From Oceanobacter sp. 1_MG-2023 (lineage in GTDB: Bacteria; Pseudomonadota; Gammaproteobacteria; Pseudomonadales; Oceanobacteraceae): a stretch of 64,000 bases of DNA. Each line of letters begins with the position of its first letter. The stretch's first letter is position 1. Position numbers and translations under genes: made by a program. Below, in pieces: positions 1 to 8,142 of the stretch. The notes beneath the pieces are model-generated. The model had not been told where the DNA came from, did not search any database, and saw only the letters and a program-made list of their open reading frames with translations. The stretch spans positions 213,306 to 277,305 of the forward strand of contig NZ_JAUYWA010000003.1 in assembly GCF_030689025.1 (NCBI RefSeq), written 5' to 3'.

Positions 1-33
1 GGTGATACGTTAGTTAGATATACAAAAGACAGT

Positions 34-91
34 AGAGAACAGCACCGGTGCAAGCCTTGCAGTCGTTAGTTTTGCACCGATGCTGTTCTCT
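34..91 (-). terminator. Inverted repeat downstream of leuA, likely terminator
   Basis: Two arms of 20 bases (34-53 and 72-91) are complementary with one mismatch around an 18-base loop. They lie just beyond the leuA stop codon. On the minus strand the stem is followed by a moderately T-rich stretch. It is likely the leuA transcription terminator, although the T-run is not perfect. Confidence 0.6.
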
Positions 92-97
92 CAAAGA

Positions 98-1774
98 CTA
101 CTGGGCGATAGACTGGTTCACCACCGCCAAAACGGCATTCATGCTGGCGCTTAATGTGTCTTCGTCTTCTGCCGCGCCAGTGTAGCGTTGGCCATTGATA
201 TTGGCCTGGATAAAGGCGACAGCCCCGGCATCCGAACCTTCACCGGATGATTGCTCATCAAATTGCACGATCTGGACCGATACACCTAATGCGCGGTGGA
301 TGGCGTCAGTAAAGGCACTGATCGCACCGTTGCCGTGCCCGTGCAAGCTGATCAGGTTGCTGCCGTCGTTAAGGCAAGCCTGAACGGCGGTCTGGCTGCC
401 ACTGCCTTCAAGGGTGTAGCTGTCGAGTTGCAACTGGCCATGGCTGGTCATAAAGGTGCGGCGGAACAAGCTGACGATATCGTCGGTTTGCAGTTCGCTG
501 GCACTGCGTTCAGCCAATGCCTGCACAGGTTGGGCCAGTTCAATCTGTACCCAGCGTGGCAAGGTGATGGCCATTTCCTGCTCAAGCAAATAACTGGCTC
601 CTCCTTTGCCCGACTGGCTGTTGACCCGGATGACAGACTGGTAGCTGCGACCGATATCTTCCGGATTGATTGGCAAATAAGCGACATCCCAGTGTTCACT
701 CGCTGTTTGCACGGCGAGGCATTTACGGATGGCATCTTGGTGGCTACCGGAAAAAGCGGTATATACCAGTTCTCCAAGCCAGGGGTGGCGCGGATGGGTC
801 TTGATATTGGTACAGGCTTCGACGGTGCTGATAATGTCGTCAGCCATGCTGATATCCAACTGCGGGTCGATACCCTGGCTATAGAGGTTCATGGCCATGG
901 TGACGATATCCATATTCCCGGTGCGCTCACCATTGCCCAGCAAGGTGCCTTCTATACGATCGGCTCCGGCCAGAATGGCCATTTCCGCTGCGGCTATGGC
1001 ACAACCCCGGTCGTTATGGGTGTGGATGCTGATTAACAGGCTATCGCGTTTTTCAACATGATCACAAAACCATTCAATTTGATCAGCAAATACATTGGGC
1101 ATGGCCGATTCAACCGTGGCAGGAAGGTTGAGGATGATTTTTTTCTCGGGAGTGGGCTGCCAAACATCAATGACGGCATTACACACCTCGACGGCGAAGT
1201 CGACTTCCGTACCGGAAAAGCTTTCTGGTGAATATTGGAAGGTCCAGTCTGTTGCCGGATAGTCCCGTGCGACTTGCTGTACCTTGGCAGCGCCTTTGCG
1301 GGCAATGTCGATGATACCGGCCTTGTCGAGGTTAAAGACTTTCTGACGCTGGACCGGAGAGGTTGAGTTGTACACGTGCACCACGGCGCGGCGCACACCA
1401 TCAAGGGCTTCGTAGGTGCGTTCGATCAGATCATTACGCGCCTGTACCAACACCTGGATCGTGACATCATCCGGAATACGATTTTCTTCGATCAACCAGC
1501 GGACAAAGTCGAAGTCCGGTTGTGATGCAGCAGGGAAGCCGACTTCAATTTCCTTGAAGCCCATATCGACCAATAAGTGCCACATTGCCTGTTTCTGGCT
1601 AACGTTCATGGGCTCAATCAACGCCTGGTTACCATCACGCAGGTCGACAGAGCACCACAGCGGAGCCGCCTTGATTTCCGCATTGGGCCAGCGGCGATCG
1701 CTTTTCCGGATAACAGGAAAACGCGGGTATTTTTCCGGATTGAAGTCCGGGTTGCTGTATTTATGATGACTCAT
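98..1774 (-). CDS. leuA: 2-isopropylmalate synthase (long LeuA form)
   Basis: Condenses acetyl-CoA with 2-oxoisovalerate, the first committed step of leucine synthesis in the cytoplasm. The 558-residue protein starts SHHKYSNPDF and carries the DLRDGNQAL motif of the HMGL-like TIM barrel at about residues 46-54. The metal-binding HTHNDRG motif sits at about 255. A C-terminal LeuA allosteric domain runs from about residue 430 and would bind leucine. The length matches the 'LeuA2' type of Pseudomonas and relatives, longer than the E. coli enzyme. It is a single gene with no leuBCD nearby, divergent from an Lrp/AsnC regulator that may control it (inference from position only). Confidence 0.97.
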   Translation of the reverse strand: MSHHKYSNPDFNPEKYPRFPVIRKSDRRWPNAEIKAAPLWCSVDLRDGNQALIEPMNVSQKQAMWHLLVDMGFKEIEVGFPAASQPDFDFVRWLIEENRIPDDVTIQVLVQARNDLIERTYEALDGVRRAVVHVYNSTSPVQRQKVFNLDKAGIIDIARKGAAKVQQVARDYPATDWTFQYSPESFSGTEVDFAVEVCNAVIDVWQPTPEKKIILNLPATVESAMPNVFADQIEWFCDHVEKRDSLLISIHTHNDRGCAIAAAEMAILAGADRIEGTLLGNGERTGNMDIVTMAMNLYSQGIDPQLDISMADDIISTVEACTNIKTHPRHPWLGELVYTAFSGSHQDAIRKCLAVQTASEHWDVAYLPINPEDIGRSYQSVIRVNSQSGKGGASYLLEQEMAITLPRWVQIELAQPVQALAERSASELQTDDIVSLFRRTFMTSHGQLQLDSYTLEGSGSQTAVQACLNDGSNLISLHGHGNGAISAFTDAIHRALGVSVQIVQFDEQSSGEGSDAGAVAFIQANINGQRYTGAAEDEDTLSASMNAVLAVVNQSIAQ

Positions 1775-1996
1775 GGTGGCTCCGTACTGGTATTCAGATT
1801 GCTGTGATGAAACTGGGTACAGTGTAAAGTGAAGTACGGGATGAAAGATTGTTAATTGTTGTGGTTTTGCACGGTTGTTTTTGTGAATATTGTTCTATAT
1901 CTTGAATTGTTGGTGATAAATTGCTGAGTTGCTTTTAGGCTTGGTAAAAGATGCTTTTTCTGCGGCTTCCTCAAAGATATTGATGGAGAGATTTGC

Positions 1997-2485
1997 ATGA
2001 GTCGATCTGCTCGTGACCTGGTTGTTCTGGATCGTACCGATCGGCGTATTCTGGCGCTGTTGCAGCAGCATGGAGCCTTGTCGAACCTGGAGCTGGCTGA
2101 TCAGGTTGGCTTGTCTCCCTCGCCCTGTTCTCGCCGGGTCAAGGCATTGCAGGACAGCGGCGTGATTGAAGGGTATCGTGCTCATGTCAGCGCCCGAAAA
2201 CTGGGCCTGGATTTGCTGGCGTTGATACATATTAATATGGACAAACATACACCGGAACGATTTGCTACCTTTGAGGCTGCGGTGGATGCTTGCCCTGAAG
2301 TACTGGAGTGTTATCTGATTACCGGTCAGTCGGCAGACTATGTACTCAAGGTTATTGTCCGTGATATGGAAGCCTTTCAGCAATTATTGCTTGGAACGCT
2401 GACTCGTATTGAAGGTGTCAGCGGTGTTCATTCCAGTTTTGTAATGCGTAAGGTGGTCGATCGCAGTGCTTTGCCACTGGATTAG
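1997..2485 (+). CDS. Lrp/AsnC family transcriptional regulator
   Basis: A 162-residue protein. Residues 11-60 form the AsnC-type helix-turn-helix (LDRTDRRILALLQQ followed by LADQVGLSPSPCSRRVKAL). Residues 75-150 form the RAM/ligand domain, with the ECYLITGQSADYVLKV segment usual in this family. A GGAGAG ribosome site precedes the ATG by a good distance. Proteins of this family bind amino acids and regulate amino-acid metabolism genes, often a divergent neighbour. Here the neighbour is leuA, 222 bases away. The closest named relative (Lrp, BkdR or other) cannot be told from the sequence alone. Confidence 0.93.
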   Translation: MSRSARDLVVLDRTDRRILALLQQHGALSNLELADQVGLSPSPCSRRVKALQDSGVIEGYRAHVSARKLGLDLLALIHINMDKHTPERFATFEAAVDACPEVLECYLITGQSADYVLKVIVRDMEAFQQLLLGTLTRIEGVSGVHSSFVMRKVVDRSALPLD

Positions 2486-2585
2486 CAGGCCAGTGTTGTG
2501 ATGCAGTGTCGTTTTTGCCGAGAGTCCGCTCCAAACAGCGGCAGCGGAGGCGGCTATACTCAGGTAGAACCAGCGGAATCAGGCA

Positions 2586-4112
2586 ATGGCAACTGTGATA
2601 CCTCAATTTCCTTCAGCAGCAAGTAAACTGACAGGCTACATTCTTATATGCAGCCTGGTTCTCAGTGTGCTGTTCAGTGCAGTACAAATTCGCATCGATT
2701 ATCTAATAGAAAAAGAACGTTTTCAGACCAATCTGGATACCTTGCTGGTGTATCAGAGCGATCAGCTGGCATTGGCACTGCAGCAATACCATAACACCGC
2801 CGTTCAGCTGATTTTTGAAGGGTTGATGCTGAATCGCTCCATTGTGTCAGTGTATGTCGACGATGACTTGTCTGGTTATAGCCAGCGGCGTGGACTGTCG
2901 GCTGATGATCTGAAAAATGATCTGCTGCAGCCTTACTTGCTGGAAAAAACAGTCGACCTGTTCGGCAATAATCTGGTGGAAGCACATTTTGAAAAAATAG
3001 GCAGTTTGACCGTCTGGATTGATAAGCGTGAAATTCATACCGAGTTTCGAGAACGAGCAGCGATGACCATGGCACTGGAGGTGGTACGTAACCTTTTGCT
3101 GGTGCTGGCGCTGGTGGTGATTTTCTATCAGCGACTGACTCGCCCGCTGGGTGAGCTGATTCGGCAACTCCAGGGGATTGTCCCAGGTTGTACTGAGCAG
3201 CCCCCGGTGACATGTCAGGAAAGGCTGTGTGAATTGCAGGCATTAACGGGCAAGATCAATTACTTGTTAACGTCTACAGCAGCGGAGCTGCGGCGTTGCC
3301 AGCAAGAGGAGCAAAATGCTCGTCAAGAGCAGCAAGTGCTGGAACATGAGATGCAGGCCTGTAACAGGGCGTTAAAAAACAGCAAGAGCCAGCTGCAGCA
3401 GCGTTTTGATGAACTGGAGCGTACCCAGCGACTGTTGTCTCACTCGCAGCAAATGGCATCGTTGGGGTATTTGGTTGCGGCCATTACAGAAGAATCCAAC
3501 CAGCCACTGGCCGAGTCTGAGCAGCAAGTGAAGCAATGGCTGGCATCCGATGGTCGCGATCATCCTCCGGGCCAGCTGGTCAGGCTCAGAACCAATCTGG
3601 AGCAAGTCCACCGGAGAATCAACGAACTACATGTTCTGGCCAGCCCAGAGCCTCGACAGAGCCTGGATCTGGCTGCCTTGATGCAGAAGGTGGTCGCGGA
3701 GCAGTCGCTCAATGAACGTATCAACCTGGTAATTGAAACAACGCCTATCCCCGGAATTGAATGTGTTGAGAGTCAGGTTCGTCTGGCATTTCGGCAGCTG
3801 CTTGCCAATGCCCGTGAAGCCCTTGGAAGTGAGCCGGGCAAGATAACCATTCGCCTCGAAACCGTGAACGACACGGTATGTGTATCCATCCGGGATACCG
3901 GGGAGGGCATGGATGCTACCGCGGTGAACAGCTGGATCCATGCGGATTGGGGAGTGCCGGAAAACGGCTTGGGGTTGGCTGAGGTCGCTATTGTGATGGC
4001 TTATCATAGTGGGGATTTGACCATTGATAGTGAGTTGGGAGTCGGTACCCAGGTGCTGTTGACATTTCCTGTGGCAACGTTATCGAGCAGTGCCAGCTCT
4101 GCGGCAAGTTGA
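2586..4112 (+). CDS. Histidine-kinase-like membrane protein lacking the acceptor histidine
   Basis: 508 residues. A membrane helix lies at about 17-35, an extracytoplasmic sensing region of about 120 residues follows, and a second helix spans 165-181. A long glutamine-rich coiled coil (225-290) leads to a dimerisation region and then a HATPase_c domain (about 395-495). The ATPase boxes look complete: N408 in LLANAREAL, DTGEGM at 437-442, and GLGLA at 461-465. In the motif that normally reads AHEINQPL the sequence is TEESNQPL, so the phospho-acceptor His is replaced by Glu302 (codon 3489-3491). It may be a pseudokinase, or a partner or phosphatase for another kinase. No response regulator is adjacent. 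It follows the Lrp-type gene by 100 bases. Confidence 0.85.
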   Translation: MATVIPQFPSAASKLTGYILICSLVLSVLFSAVQIRIDYLIEKERFQTNLDTLLVYQSDQLALALQQYHNTAVQLIFEGLMLNRSIVSVYVDDDLSGYSQRRGLSADDLKNDLLQPYLLEKTVDLFGNNLVEAHFEKIGSLTVWIDKREIHTEFRERAAMTMALEVVRNLLLVLALVVIFYQRLTRPLGELIRQLQGIVPGCTEQPPVTCQERLCELQALTGKINYLLTSTAAELRRCQQEEQNARQEQQVLEHEMQACNRALKNSKSQLQQRFDELERTQRLLSHSQQMASLGYLVAAITEESNQPLAESEQQVKQWLASDGRDHPPGQLVRLRTNLEQVHRRINELHVLASPEPRQSLDLAALMQKVVAEQSLNERINLVIETTPIPGIECVESQVRLAFRQLLANAREALGSEPGKITIRLETVNDTVCVSIRDTGEGMDATAVNSWIHADWGVPENGLGLAEVAIVMAYHSGDLTIDSELGVGTQVLLTFPVATLSSSASSAAS

Positions 4113-4167
4113 TTTGCCGAATGGCTGTGAATGATTTAGCGTTGCGGTAGCAACAATGAGGAATCAC

Positions 4168-4527
4168 ATGGCCAAGCAAAAAAACAGCGGTGGACTGGTC
4201 TATTCCACTGAAATTGGACGTACCTGCCCCGCATGTCGGGAAGCCGTGGCACAGTGTCGCTGCGGAGAGCCAGAGCAACCCCAGGGCGACGGGATTGTGC
4301 GTCTGGCACGAGAAACCAAAGGGCGTGGTGGCAAGGTCGTGACTCTGGTGACCGGAGTGCCGCTGATCGGAGCCGAGCTTAAGACACTGGCCAAAGAGCT
4401 GAAAAAGAAATGTGGCGTTGGTGGTGTACTCAAGGATGGTGTTATTGAAATTCAGGGGGAGCAGCGTGATTTGCTGATGTCTGAGCTGACCCGGCGTGGT
4501 TTTACGGTGAAAAAATCTGGCGGATAA
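4168..4527 (+). CDS. yciH: SUI1/eIF1-like translation factor YciH
   Basis: A 119-residue bacterial homologue of eukaryotic initiation factor eIF1, thought to help discriminate start codons. The N-terminal part has a CPACREAVAQCRC cysteine cluster. The SUI1 domain (about 45-118) contains KGRGGKVVTLVTGVP and KKKCGVGGVLKDGVIEIQG. I prefer the ATG at 4168 over the upstream in-frame ATG at 4156 because the sequence TGAGGA, which includes that first ATG, is spaced correctly as a ribosome site for the second. It stands alone between the kinase-like gene and an ExbB-type gene. Confidence 0.93.
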   Translation: MAKQKNSGGLVYSTEIGRTCPACREAVAQCRCGEPEQPQGDGIVRLARETKGRGGKVVTLVTGVPLIGAELKTLAKELKKKCGVGGVLKDGVIEIQGEQRDLLMSELTRRGFTVKKSGG

Positions 4528-4683
4528 TAAGCCCGATACATGACACTGCCTCATCAAACGAATGACGATCTGATGAATTGCCCGCCAGGTTTGATGTACT
4601 TCAAAGCTGGCCCAACAACCTGATTATTTGTTTTGCCAACACGATAAGCTGATGACTTCAATAGCATGCCGGAGTCTGCGCTA

Positions 4684-5187
4684 ATGGAAGAAATCAGCTT
4701 GTTTCTGGAACGCGGCGGTGAAGTGATTTACCCCATTATGGCGGTTATCTTTTTACTCTGGGCGTACCTGATCGAACGCACCTTGTATGTGGTGGCAGTG
4801 CATCCGGCCCGATGCGCCATTGCACAGCAGGAATGGTGTTCCCGTTCTTGTAAACACAGCTGGATCTCTCGACAGATTCATCAGGAACTGCTGGCCAGTT
4901 TGACGATGGGGCTGGATGCAGGATTCAGTACTATCCGGATGTTTATTGTTATTTGTCCTCTGCTGGGTTTGCTGGGGACGGTCACAGGCATGATTGAAGT
5001 ATTTGATGTCATGGTGCAACTCGGTGCCGGTAGCCCCAAACCCATGGCGGCTGGTATTTCCAAAGCCATCTTGTCAACGGTTGCCGGTATGGTGGGCGCG
5101 ATCACAGGCTTGCTGGCACAAACCGTCTTGAGGCGGATTATTGAACACGAAAAACGGCGCATCAAAACGGTACTGGCTTTCGATTAG
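4684..5187 (+). CDS. Lone MotA/TolQ/ExbB-type proton channel protein
   Basis: 167 residues with three predicted membrane helices, at about 14-33, 78-100 and 123-145. The second and third helices carry the family pattern (CPLLGLLGTVTGMIEVF, then GISKAILSTVAGMVGAITGLLA). Such proteins form proton channels that energise TonB, Tol or similar machines together with an ExbD/TolR partner. No ExbD or TonB gene is adjacent; the next gene is tadA. The start at 4684 is chosen because a GGAG site at 4671-4674 sits nine bases before it. The protein is shorter than classical ExbB. The partner is unknown. Confidence 0.85.
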   Translation: MEEISLFLERGGEVIYPIMAVIFLLWAYLIERTLYVVAVHPARCAIAQQEWCSRSCKHSWISRQIHQELLASLTMGLDAGFSTIRMFIVICPLLGLLGTVTGMIEVFDVMVQLGAGSPKPMAAGISKAILSTVAGMVGAITGLLAQTVLRRIIEHEKRRIKTVLAFD

Positions 5188-5297
5188 GCAGTGGGTATCA
5201 TGCTGCCTGTTTTAACAGTACAGACGCCAAACCATGGGTTTAATAACCGTCGTGAGAGAAATAACAGCCGCAGGCAAAATCAGTGAGTCATAGGCCG

Positions 5298-5900
5298 ATG
5301 TCATCACAATCGCTGATCCGCAGTGATGAAGAAGCCATGACCCTGGCGCTGGCCTTGGCGCAAACCGCTGCTGACGATGGTGAAGTACCGGTCGGTGCCG
5401 TGGTTGTGCTGAATGGTCAGGTGATTGGTCGTGGACGTAATCGCCAGATTACCGATCTTGACCCCAGTGCCCATGCCGAAATGCTGGCAATACGTGAAGC
5501 TGCCGCCACCATTGGTAACTACCGGCTCAGTGGTGCTTGCCTGTACGTTACCCTGGAACCCTGTACCATGTGTTATGGCTTGTTGGTTCACAGTCGTATC
5601 GAACGTCTGGTGTATGGGGCATCTGAACCGAAATCCGGTGCAGTTCACAGCGCCATACCGTTAGCCGCTAATCCTGTCTTTAACCATACCTTCCAGATTG
5701 AGAGTGGTGTGATGGCGGCAGAGTGTGGCCAGATGCTGTCGGCTTTCTTTGCTGCACGGCGAGCGGCGCGCAAACGCCTGAAAGCGCTTGCCCGACAACC
5801 GGACACTTCCGACACTCCCATTCAAGAGGAACCGGATGCATCGGACCATCATGCAGGCAAGCCGTCAGGCTGCGATGCTGGCGGAGAGACGGCTTGTTAA
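5298..5900 (+). CDS. tadA: tRNA-specific adenosine deaminase TadA
   Basis: Converts the wobble adenosine 34 of tRNA-Arg(ACG) to inosine. The zinc-dependent cytidine-deaminase fold is clear: the catalytic HAE occurs in DPSAHAEMLAIREA and the zinc-binding PCTMC in LEPCTMCYGLLVHSRI. The roughly 200-residue protein has a C-terminal tail of about 45 residues, longer and more charged than in E. coli. An in-frame GTG at 5283 would add five residues. Neither start has a strong ribosome site, so the N-terminus is uncertain. Confidence 0.95.
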   Translation: MSSQSLIRSDEEAMTLALALAQTAADDGEVPVGAVVVLNGQVIGRGRNRQITDLDPSAHAEMLAIREAAATIGNYRLSGACLYVTLEPCTMCYGLLVHSRIERLVYGASEPKSGAVHSAIPLAANPVFNHTFQIESGVMAAECGQMLSAFFAARRAARKRLKALARQPDTSDTPIQEEPDASDHHAGKPSGCDAGGETAC

Positions 5901-6001
5901 GTTAAAGTGCATTTGGGCGTTATTTATAAAGCGCGCAGCTACAGGTATCAGCAAAAGCCTGCCATCCGGTATTTTGGATCTGGTTTGGGGTTACCATCAA
6001 A

Positions 6002-6026
6002 AACGCCCCGCAAGAGCGAGGCGTTA
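6002..6026. terminator. Hairpin between convergent tadA and the YdcH-like gene
   Basis: AACGCC pairs with GGCGTT around a short loop that adds a CGC/GCG pairing. It lies between two convergent genes. It is preceded by AAAA, which becomes a T-run for the minus-strand transcript, so it may end the YdcH-like message. Confidence 0.5.
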
Positions 6027-6077
6027 GTCGGAGACTGAGAGATACGTCAGTCAGAGTCGGGGAGCGGGCCAGCACTA

Positions 6078-6329
6078 TCAGGCGTTATCAACGGCCTGAT
6101 TCAGCATGGTGTAAAGCTCATCTTTCAGTGCAACACGACGCACCTTCAGCGTTTCAAGACGTTCATCAGAAGCAGCTTCTTTTTGTTCTTCTATATGGCG
6201 TATTTCCTTGTCCAGCACATCGTATTCTTCGAACAGCTTGGCGAAATGACGGTCATTCATCTTCAAATCACGAATCTGTTCACTCAACTCTGGAAAATCG
6301 TGGTGCAGGTCATGGGCTTCTATCGGCAT
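6078..6329 (-). CDS. YdcH/DUF465 family small protein
   Basis: An 83-residue, charged, mostly helical protein. The stretch FPELSEQIRDLKMNDRHFAKLFEEYDVLDKEI.. is typical of the YdcH (DUF465) family, whose members are short coiled-coil proteins of unknown biochemical role. The ATG at 6329 is chosen because AAGGAGA lies seven bases before it. A longer reading from 6407 adds a sequence unlike the family. It is monocistronic and convergent with tadA. Confidence 0.9.
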   Translation of the reverse strand: MPIEAHDLHHDFPELSEQIRDLKMNDRHFAKLFEEYDVLDKEIRHIEEQKEAASDERLETLKVRRVALKDELYTMLNQAVDNA

Positions 6330-6869
6330 GTAAATCTCCTTGGTGACTGCATTCAGGATAACGCCGGCCAGTAAGGCAGTCTTGATACAGGTCAGATTCA
6401 AAGACAATGGCTATGCTGCGTGGAAGGCTGTTGTAATCGTGAAATTACAAGCATGAGCCGGAGATCTTATGCTTGGGCTTGTATTGCCTTTTTCTGGTTG
6501 GCTGATCCGCGCAAGCTCTTTCCGTAGGGGTTATATTTTGTGCAAACTGCTTAGCTCTGAATAAGGTGTTTGGCAGTGGTCATTTTTTATCGTAAAGGCT
6601 CTGGGCCTTCATTCATCTGGACCTTAATTCATAAGGAAGCAGTGTAGACTTTATTTGTTTTTATTTATCAAGAGTGGAATCCTGATAGTTATTAAGAATT
6701 GTAGGGTCCGGTATATTTGTTACAGTACACACATGGATGCGACGGATTATGGGCTTTGCTCATAAACATCCCACAACCCTAGTGGTCGAGGCTCTGCCCG
6801 GTAATGGTGATTCCGGATTTGGAATAGGCTCTAGCTTATTCCCCGAAGGACTCCTTAAGGAGTCCTTTG
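6330..6869. other. Long intergenic stretch, AT-rich, no protein gene seen
   Basis: About 540 bases between the YdcH-like gene and the unknown gene ending at 6870. The first 350 bases show no convincing coding sequence. The last 140 bases form a chain of hairpins ending in a terminator, entered separately as a candidate RNA. The region is visibly richer in A and T than the flanking housekeeping genes. Confidence 0.6.
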
Positions 6870-6877
6870 TTATTTTT
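6728..6877 (+). ncRNA. Candidate structured small RNA with intrinsic terminator
   Basis: Several local helices stack in 150 bases. GGATG (6735-6739) pairs with CATCC (6767-6771) and encloses TTATGGGC/GCTCATAA (6747-6754 and 6758-6765). ATTCC/GGAAT (6810-6814 and 6821-6825) overlaps, and so competes with, GAATAGGC/GCTTATTC (6822-6829 and 6834-6841). A perfect nine-pair stem (6846-6854 and 6859-6867) is followed by TGTTATTTTT, a good terminator for a plus-strand transcript. TATATT at 6713-6718 could be a -10 box. No plus-strand protein gene lies upstream for this terminator to serve. No match to 6S, RsmY/Z or other known RNAs was recognised. Confidence 0.4.
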
Positions 6878-7397
6878 GGCTCCTGGATCTAAGCACTTTC
6901 GCCAAAATGTTCTCCAATCTGATTTTTTTCAGTTTCTCTCGAATCTCGATTGGGTAAGCGCTAGTAACGTGAAGTCTTAACTTCTTTTCCGACCTGAATA
7001 CAGCAAACGTAACCTTGTAATAAGTTTCTCTACCATTGACTTGTCCGATTGGTATGGTTGCATAGTCACTGTGGCCTGCATGCCCAATGTAGGCTGAATG
7101 AAGCTCTTCAATAATTTTTCGAAGTCCTTTCGACAGTTCATATCGATGTATGTGGAACGGTCGAGGATCTTTGGGGTGATAGTATTGCCATTCGCCACAA
7201 TCATTTAACGCTGGTTCTTCTTTGCAAAAGCAGTGATGGCTGTAGGTTACATAAACAGTATGCCCCGAAGGGTAAGTAACAGCGTGCGCATTTAAATGCG
7301 ATAAATCAAAACTTTCCCCGTTAGGGTGATTAAAACCTTTCCACTTTTGAATGTGGGGGTCATTTGGCCCAGGGTTGAAAAGTTTTTTCTTCGACAT
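6870..7397 (-). CDS. Unknown protein of an accessory stretch
   Basis: 175 residues with a clear open frame and a stop just before the hairpin at 6846-6867. The family is not recognised with confidence. The N-terminal half is rich in His, Tyr and Pro and contains TYPSGHTVYVTYSHHCFC and DPRPFHIHRYELSKGL. The C-terminal half is basic. There is no signal peptide or membrane helix. Base composition is lower in GC than the neighbours, and the gene sits beside the 3' end of the tmRNA gene, a common integration site, so it is probably acquired. The overall plan recalls small unknown proteins carried on mobile regions, but no function is claimed. Confidence 0.7.
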   Translation of the reverse strand: MSKKKLFNPGPNDPHIQKWKGFNHPNGESFDLSHLNAHAVTYPSGHTVYVTYSHHCFCKEEPALNDCGEWQYYHPKDPRPFHIHRYELSKGLRKIIEELHSAYIGHAGHSDYATIPIGQVNGRETYYKVTFAVFRSEKKLRLHVTSAYPIEIREKLKKIRLENILAKVLRSRSQK

Positions 7398-7561
7398 TGT
7401 TCTGCTTGGTGATTACAAAGTCGTCAGTATGATCTGATTTGGATTCAGCATAAAGACACAGTGCTTTAATTATGGGGCGCTACCGTCCCCATACCTGCCT
7501 CGGTAGGCACTTAATCACCGCTGTAGTGGTCAACTAATAACTGCTGCGTGAGATTCAGGAT

Positions 7562-7612
7562 AAAAACCCTCAGTGAATCAACCACTTGGGGTTTCTTATT
7601 TAGGTGTAGTGG
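7562..7612. repeat. Degenerate duplicate of the ssrA 3' end and terminator
   Basis: Fifty-one bases matching 7746-7796 at roughly 80 percent, including the whole hairpin (CACTTGGGGTTTC arm identical) and a degraded version of the last bases of the tmRNA. The hairpin can still form. It is compatible with a fossil attachment site left by an element that integrated at the tmRNA gene, or with a tandem duplication. Confidence 0.6.
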
Positions 7613-7745
7613 TCAATGTGTGTCATACCACATACTGATTGCCGTCGATTGTATGCCGTTATGGCACACAGTAATGGGGTGATTGGTTTAATCTGAAGGT
7701 AGGCGATAAATGAATGTTGGGTATTTCCAGGTGTCCATAAAAATA

Positions 7746-7777
7746 AAAAACCCCAAGTGAATTAATCACTTGGGGTT
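7746..7777 (-). terminator. tmRNA terminator
   Basis: CCCCAAGTGA pairs exactly with TCACTTGGGG around ATTAA. On the minus strand the stem is followed by a run of six T. It begins eight bases beyond the CCA end of the tmRNA. Confidence 0.9.
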
Positions 7778-7784
7778 TCGTATT

Positions 7785-8142
7785 TGGTGGAGATGGCGGG
7801 AGTTGAACCCGCGTCCGCCAATCCTCCACTAGGAGATCTACATGCTTAGCCGTCTCTATTCATTTAGTTCGTCACGGCCCGAGGGGCAGGGCGTTCAGAA
7901 CGAGCTCGATTGGTTTTAACTCTTCAACTCCGAGCGAAGCATCCAAGCGATCCTATAGGGCTTAGCCCTCGTCCCCCTGTTATAGGCACCGGGGTTCAGA
8001 GGTAAGCTGCAATTAAGCAGCTAGTGCGTAGTTTTCGTCGTTTGCGACTATATAAATGTAAAACGTTTGATTTACGAGATCGTCTTACCCTCTCGGCATG
8101 CACCACTAGCTTTGTAATCAACGTCGAATCCGGATCATCCCC
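7785..8142 (-). ncRNA. ssrA: Transfer-messenger RNA (tmRNA)
   Basis: Rescues stalled ribosomes by trans-translation together with SmpB. The 3' end (minus strand) has the T-arm GCGGGTTCAACTCCCGC followed by CATCTCCACCA. The 5' end GGGGATG pairs with CATCTCC to make the acceptor stem, and GGATTCGACG is present. The tag frame at 8045-8013 reads GCA AAC GAC GAA AAC TAC GCA CTA GCT GCT TAA, that is ANDENYALAA. The resume triplet GCA follows a TAGTC segment as usual. About 358 bases, a single-piece tmRNA. smpB lies 210 bases upstream on the same strand. Confidence 0.98.

Larger units (their letters stand above)
7398..7784. other. Gap with a degenerate copy of the tmRNA terminator region
   Basis: No protein gene is seen in these 387 bases. 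They contain the partial repeat of the tmRNA 3' region (7562-7612), an 11-base direct repeat (GTAGTGGTCAA at 7523-7533 and 7606-7616), an imperfect inverted repeat around 7617-7669, and the tmRNA terminator itself. The pattern suggests old insertion or excision events at the tmRNA gene. Confidence 0.6.

Noticed and set aside
296..1036. A 246-codon open frame opposite leuA
   Set aside because: It lies entirely on the other strand of leuA, has no ribosome site and its peptide resembles no family; it is a shadow of a strongly coding gene.
6728..6877. 6S RNA or a CsrB/RsmY-type RNA at this site
   Set aside because: No single long bulged helix as in 6S, and GGA motifs are too few and not placed in loops as in Rsm RNAs; no GacA box was found.
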